In this document: piece after piece, positions 61,300 through 64,000 of the stretch
Position numbering within the stretch: the stretch's first letter is position 1
Layout of the letters: each line of letters starts with the position of its first letter
NCBI RefSeq assembly: GCF_030348945.1
Contig: NZ_JAUCEN010000002.1
Location: forward strand, 992,001 to 1,056,000
Direction: 5' to 3'
From: Peribacillus sp. ACCC06369
Lineage (GTDB): Bacteria; Bacillota; Bacilli; Bacillales; DSM-1321
Length of the DNA stretch: 64,000 nt
Notes under the pieces: generated by a model
Seen by the model: the letters and a program-made list of their open reading frames with translations, nothing else
Database searches by the model: none
What the model was told of the DNA's origin: nothing
Position numbers and translations under genes: made by a program

Positions 61300-62679
61300 A
61301 TGTCAATATATGATCTTATTATCCGCAATGGGTATGTAGTTTTTCCAGATGAAGTGAAGAAAGCTGATCTTGCAATCAGAGATGGGGTGATTGTTAAGAT
61401 TGGGGATCGTCTGAGTGGTAAAGCGGATGAAGAGTATGATGCGGATGGCCAACATATCTTTCCGGGTATGATTGATGTCCATGTACATTTTAGCGAACCT
61501 GGCCGCGCTCATTGGGAAGGCTTTGAAACAGGATCGCAAATGATGGCAGCGGGAGGTTGCACCACATATTTCGATATGCCATTGAATGGAATCCCTTCAA
61601 CCATCGATCGAAAGGCTCTCCTTGAAAAGGGCAAGATCGGTGAAGGGAAATCAGTTATAGACTTTGGATTATGGGGAGGGCTGGTCCCGGGAAATATTGA
61701 TGAATTAGAGGAGCTATCAAAATCTGGAGTCATCGGTTTTAAAGCTTTTCTCTCAGAGACGGGAAATGATGAGTTTGAGCGTGCGGATGATTTCACCCTT
61801 TTACATGGTATGAAGAAAATTGCAGAATTGGGCAAGGTCTTGGCCCTTCATGCGGAAAGTGATTCGATCACTCAATGGCTGAAGCAAGAAAAAGAGAAGG
61901 ATGGACTATTCAGTGCGAATGATTATGCAGCCACAAGACCTGTGCAAGCAGAAGCGGAGGCTGTGGAACGTGCCATCGCATATTCCGAGTTAACAGGCTG
62001 TCCCCTGCACTTTGTCCATATTAGTAGTGGCTTGGCCATTGAAAAAATTGAATCGGCCAAACAAAAGGGACTGGATGTAACGGTTGAAACGTGTCCACAT
62101 TATTTATTATTCAATCAGGGTGATTTAATAGAAAAAGGTGCGGTTGCAAAATGTGCTCCCCCACTAAGGGAAAGAGAAGAACAAGAAAGATTGATAGCCT
62201 GTTTAATGGAAGGGAAATTCGATATGATTTCTTCCGACCACTCACCATGTCCTTATGAGTTGAAAGACCCTGGCGTACATAATATTTTCGAAGCGTGGGG
62301 TGGAATAAGCGGGGGGCAATTTTCACTGATGTCGATGATAGAATTGGCTGTATTGCACGATATCCCACTTCACAAAGTCGCTGAGTGGACAGCTTCAGCC
62401 CCGGCAAATAGATTTGGTCTCTCTTCCAGAAAAGGACAAATTAAGGATGGAATGGATGCAGATCTTGCCATCGTTTCCCTTGATGTTCCGCATGAAGCTT
62501 CGGAAACGAATTTTTTCGCGAAACATAAGCAAAGCCTTTATATGGGCCATTCCTTTCCTTGCCGAATCACCGCTACCTTTAATAGAGGGAAAATAGTTTA
62601 TAAAAATAATGTAATAAGTGAAAGGGAGCGTGGGGAGTGGTTAAAAGTGATAGATTCCAGTATTGCGGTCAATAAATAG
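61300..62679 (+). CDS. pucH: Allantoinase
   Basis: 459 residues, amidohydrolase superfamily. HxH in IDVHVHFSEPGR, bridging Lys in GFKAFLSETG, His in LALHAESD and HFVHIS, Asp in SSDHSPCP. Opens the allantoin ring to allantoate. The ATG after GGAGGAG is used. Last gene of the operon and followed by a strong terminator. The gene order F-G-H differs from a strict pathway order. Confidence 0.95.
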   Translation: MSIYDLIIRNGYVVFPDEVKKADLAIRDGVIVKIGDRLSGKADEEYDADGQHIFPGMIDVHVHFSEPGRAHWEGFETGSQMMAAGGCTTYFDMPLNGIPSTIDRKALLEKGKIGEGKSVIDFGLWGGLVPGNIDELEELSKSGVIGFKAFLSETGNDEFERADDFTLLHGMKKIAELGKVLALHAESDSITQWLKQEKEKDGLFSANDYAATRPVQAEAEAVERAIAYSELTGCPLHFVHISSGLAIEKIESAKQKGLDVTVETCPHYLLFNQGDLIEKGAVAKCAPPLREREEQERLIACLMEGKFDMISSDHSPCPYELKDPGVHNIFEAWGGISGGQFSLMSMIELAVLHDIPLHKVAEWTASAPANRFGLSSRKGQIKDGMDADLAIVSLDVPHEASETNFFAKHKQSLYMGHSFPCRITATFNRGKIVYKNNVISERERGEWLKVIDSSIAVNK

Positions 62680-62705
62680 GAAGAACGCTTAGATTATCCA
62701 TTATA

Positions 62706-62737
62706 AGGGGTGATTCCAAATCGGGAATCACCCCTTT
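62706..62737 (+). terminator. Terminator of pucFGH
   Basis: AGGGGTGATTCC / GGAATCACCCCT stem, 6-base loop, then a short T-run. Confidence 0.88.
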
Positions 62738-63043
62738 ACCTGCTCTACATATTTATGAACAGTACTTCAGGAAAATTGTTTTCCTAATATTTTAATACGT
62801 TTTTAAAACGAGTGTTTGATAAAATGATATATCATTGTTAAAATTAAGATAGTCTGAAAATTTAGTAAATTGTTTTTTTGTCTATTCGGCCATTTTGCTT
62901 AATTCAAAAAAACATTATTGACAACGTAGAAATGACGTATTAATCTTAAAATCAAGCATAACAATTATATAATATCCGTTTTATTACCGTTATATATGGA
63001 GAATCGGATGGGACACGAGCAAAATTAAGGGGGGACTGAAACG
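62738..63043 (+). promoter_or_regulatory. Intergenic region with promoter for paaK
   Basis: About 305 AT-rich bases. TTGACA (62928-62933), 17 bases, TAATCT (62951-62956) is a good sigma-A promoter ~90 bases before the ATG. AATGATATATCATT at 62823-62836 is a perfect palindrome further upstream, possibly an operator. No gene. Confidence 0.55.
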
Positions 63044-64000
63044 ATGTACAATCCGGAAGTTGAAACGGCTACGCGTGCTGAAATGGAAAGTTTACAGATG
63101 GCACGCCTCAAAAAAACGATAAGCCGTGTATATGAAAATGTACCTTATTACAGAAGGAAATTTGAAGAGATGGGCCTTGATCCAGGAGATATTCAAAATC
63201 TGAACGATGTGTCAAAGCTTCCTTTTACAAAAAAACAGACTCTTCGTGATCAGTATCCATTCGGTTTATTCGCCGTTCCAATGGAGGATGTAACACGCAT
63301 TCATGGTTCATCCGGAACAAGTGGAAAGCCTACCATTGTCGGGTATACGAAAAACGATTTGGAAAACTGGGCAACGATCGTCGCACGTGGAATTGTAGCT
63401 GCAGGAGGCCGGAAGTCGGATATTTTCCATAATGCATATGGATATGGCCTGTTTACAGGCGGATTGGGTCTCCATTACGGAGCAGAAAAGCTAGGAGTTG
63501 CCACAGTACCCATTTCAGGTGGAAATACCGATCGCCAGATTACGATCATCAATGATTTTAAACCTCGCGGTATTTGCGGAACCCCTACTTATATTTTGAA
63601 TATCGCTGAAAAGATGGAAGAAATGGGGATTGACCCTGCTGATAATGGGCTAGAGTATGGGATTTTCGGAGCTGAGCCGTGGTCTGAGGAAATGAGAGCT
63701 ACACTTGAGAGAAAACTGAATTTGAAAGCAATCGATATTTACGGACTAAGTGAAATCATGGGTCCAGGAGTTGCGATAGAATGCCAGGAAGCGCAGGAAG
63801 GACTGCATATCGCAGAAGACCATTTCCTTGTTGAGGTCATTAACCCTGACACACTTGAGCCAGTTGAGGACGGCGAAGATGGGGAACTGGTCTTTACCAG
63901 CCTTACCAAGGAAGCGCTGCCAATCATTCGTTATCGTACTGGTGATATCGCATCCATTACCCATGAACCGTGTAAATGCGGACGGACCACAACAAGAATG
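63044..64000 (+). CDS. paaK: Phenylacetate-CoA ligase, N-terminal part
   Basis: The frame runs from ATG to the window edge (319 codons). AMP-binding loop [16 protein letters not shown] (~86-101), RIVGGAE-like [27 protein letters not shown] and RYRTGDI are the PaaK signature. Activates phenylacetate with ATP and CoA, first step of the paa pathway. RBS AAGGGGGG. Other paa genes, if present, lie to the right. Confidence 0.93.
   Translation, partial: MYNPEVETATRAEMESLQMARLKKTISRVYENVPYYRRKFEEMGLDPGDIQNLNDVSKLPFTKKQTLRDQYPFGLFAVPMEDVTRIHGSSGTSGKPTIVGYTKNDLENWATIVARGIVAAGGRKSDIFHNAYGYGLFTGGLGLHYGAEKLGVATVPISGGNTDRQITIINDFKPRGICGTPTYILNIAEKMEEMGIDPADNGLEYGIFGAEPWSEEMRATLERKLNLKAIDIYGLSEIMGPGVAIECQEAQEGLHIAEDHFLVEVINPDTLEPVEDGEDGELVFTSLTKEALPIIRYRTGDIASITHEPCKCGRTTTRM

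Noticed and set aside
1-64000. tRNA, rRNA or prophage genes
   Set aside because: No sequence resembling tRNA arms, rRNA, or phage structural genes was seen; an automated tRNA/Rfam scan would be decisive.

Overview
The window comes from a low-GC, endospore-forming Bacillaceae chromosome, most like the Bacillus simplex/Peribacillus group. The evidence is a run of genes in Bacillus subtilis order (yhcT, yhcU ... yhcX, pgcA ... azr, yhdB ... yhdC), the spore genes spoVR and cwlJ, a puc-type purine-degradation cluster, strong AGGAGG ribosome sites and many U-tailed hairpin terminators. The species is inferred, not proven.

Layout. 0-9 kb: end of an FAD-linked oxidase; alanine dehydrogenase with an EcsC-like protein and an AdeR/PucR-type regulator; two PitA phosphate transporters around a DUF47 partner; an aldo/keto reductase; a small GlsB-type stress membrane protein. 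9-19 kb: the conserved yhc/yhd block with thiol-redox genes (bdbC plus thioredoxin), pgcA, azr, an exported M14 carboxypeptidase and a radical SAM/SPASM protein. 19-25 kb: an RpiR-controlled operon (M20 hydrolase, GNAT transferase, N-succinylamino acid racemase, YkvI-type permease) that fits the irreversible D- to L-amino acid pathway. 25-33 kb: spoVR, then an arsenic/metalloid region with an ArsN1-like acetyltransferase, a small unknown gene, a cysteine-bearing MarR regulator, a flavoprotein with a cysteine-rich tail, then cwlJ and a classical arsR-arsB-arsC operon. Three copies of one palindrome lie in front of the first genes, pointing to a local MarR regulon. 33-38 kb: a PPIase-less SurA-type lipoprotein, a two-component system with a VTT membrane protein, and two unknown membrane-anchored proteins. 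39-43 kb: a chrS-like regulator and a split chromate transporter, separated by an IS1182-type element that landed in their shared terminator and duplicated it; then a wrecked gamma-glutamyltransferase gene. 43-52 kb: AT-rich accessory DNA with an EamA exporter, tiny ORFs, remnants of a Bce-type system, a truncated haemoglobin, and a permease/amidohydrolase/nitrilase operon followed by a second amidohydrolase remnant. 52-63 kb: urate/allantoin degradation, pucJ-pucL-pucM leftward, pucR, then a Rieske oxygenase (HpxD-like), allantoate amidohydrolase, pucG and allantoinase rightward. The window ends inside a paaK gene.

How the genes work together. The puc genes give urate uptake, oxidation, ring opening, and nitrogen recovery through allantoin, allantoate and ureidoglycine; no xanthine dehydrogenase genes are seen here, and the Rieske protein may supply the upstream oxidation. 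The ars and chr genes are metal(loid) detoxification modules. The NSAR operon, ald and the nitrilase operon suggest scavenging of amino acids and nitrogen compounds, in keeping with a soil or plant-associated life.
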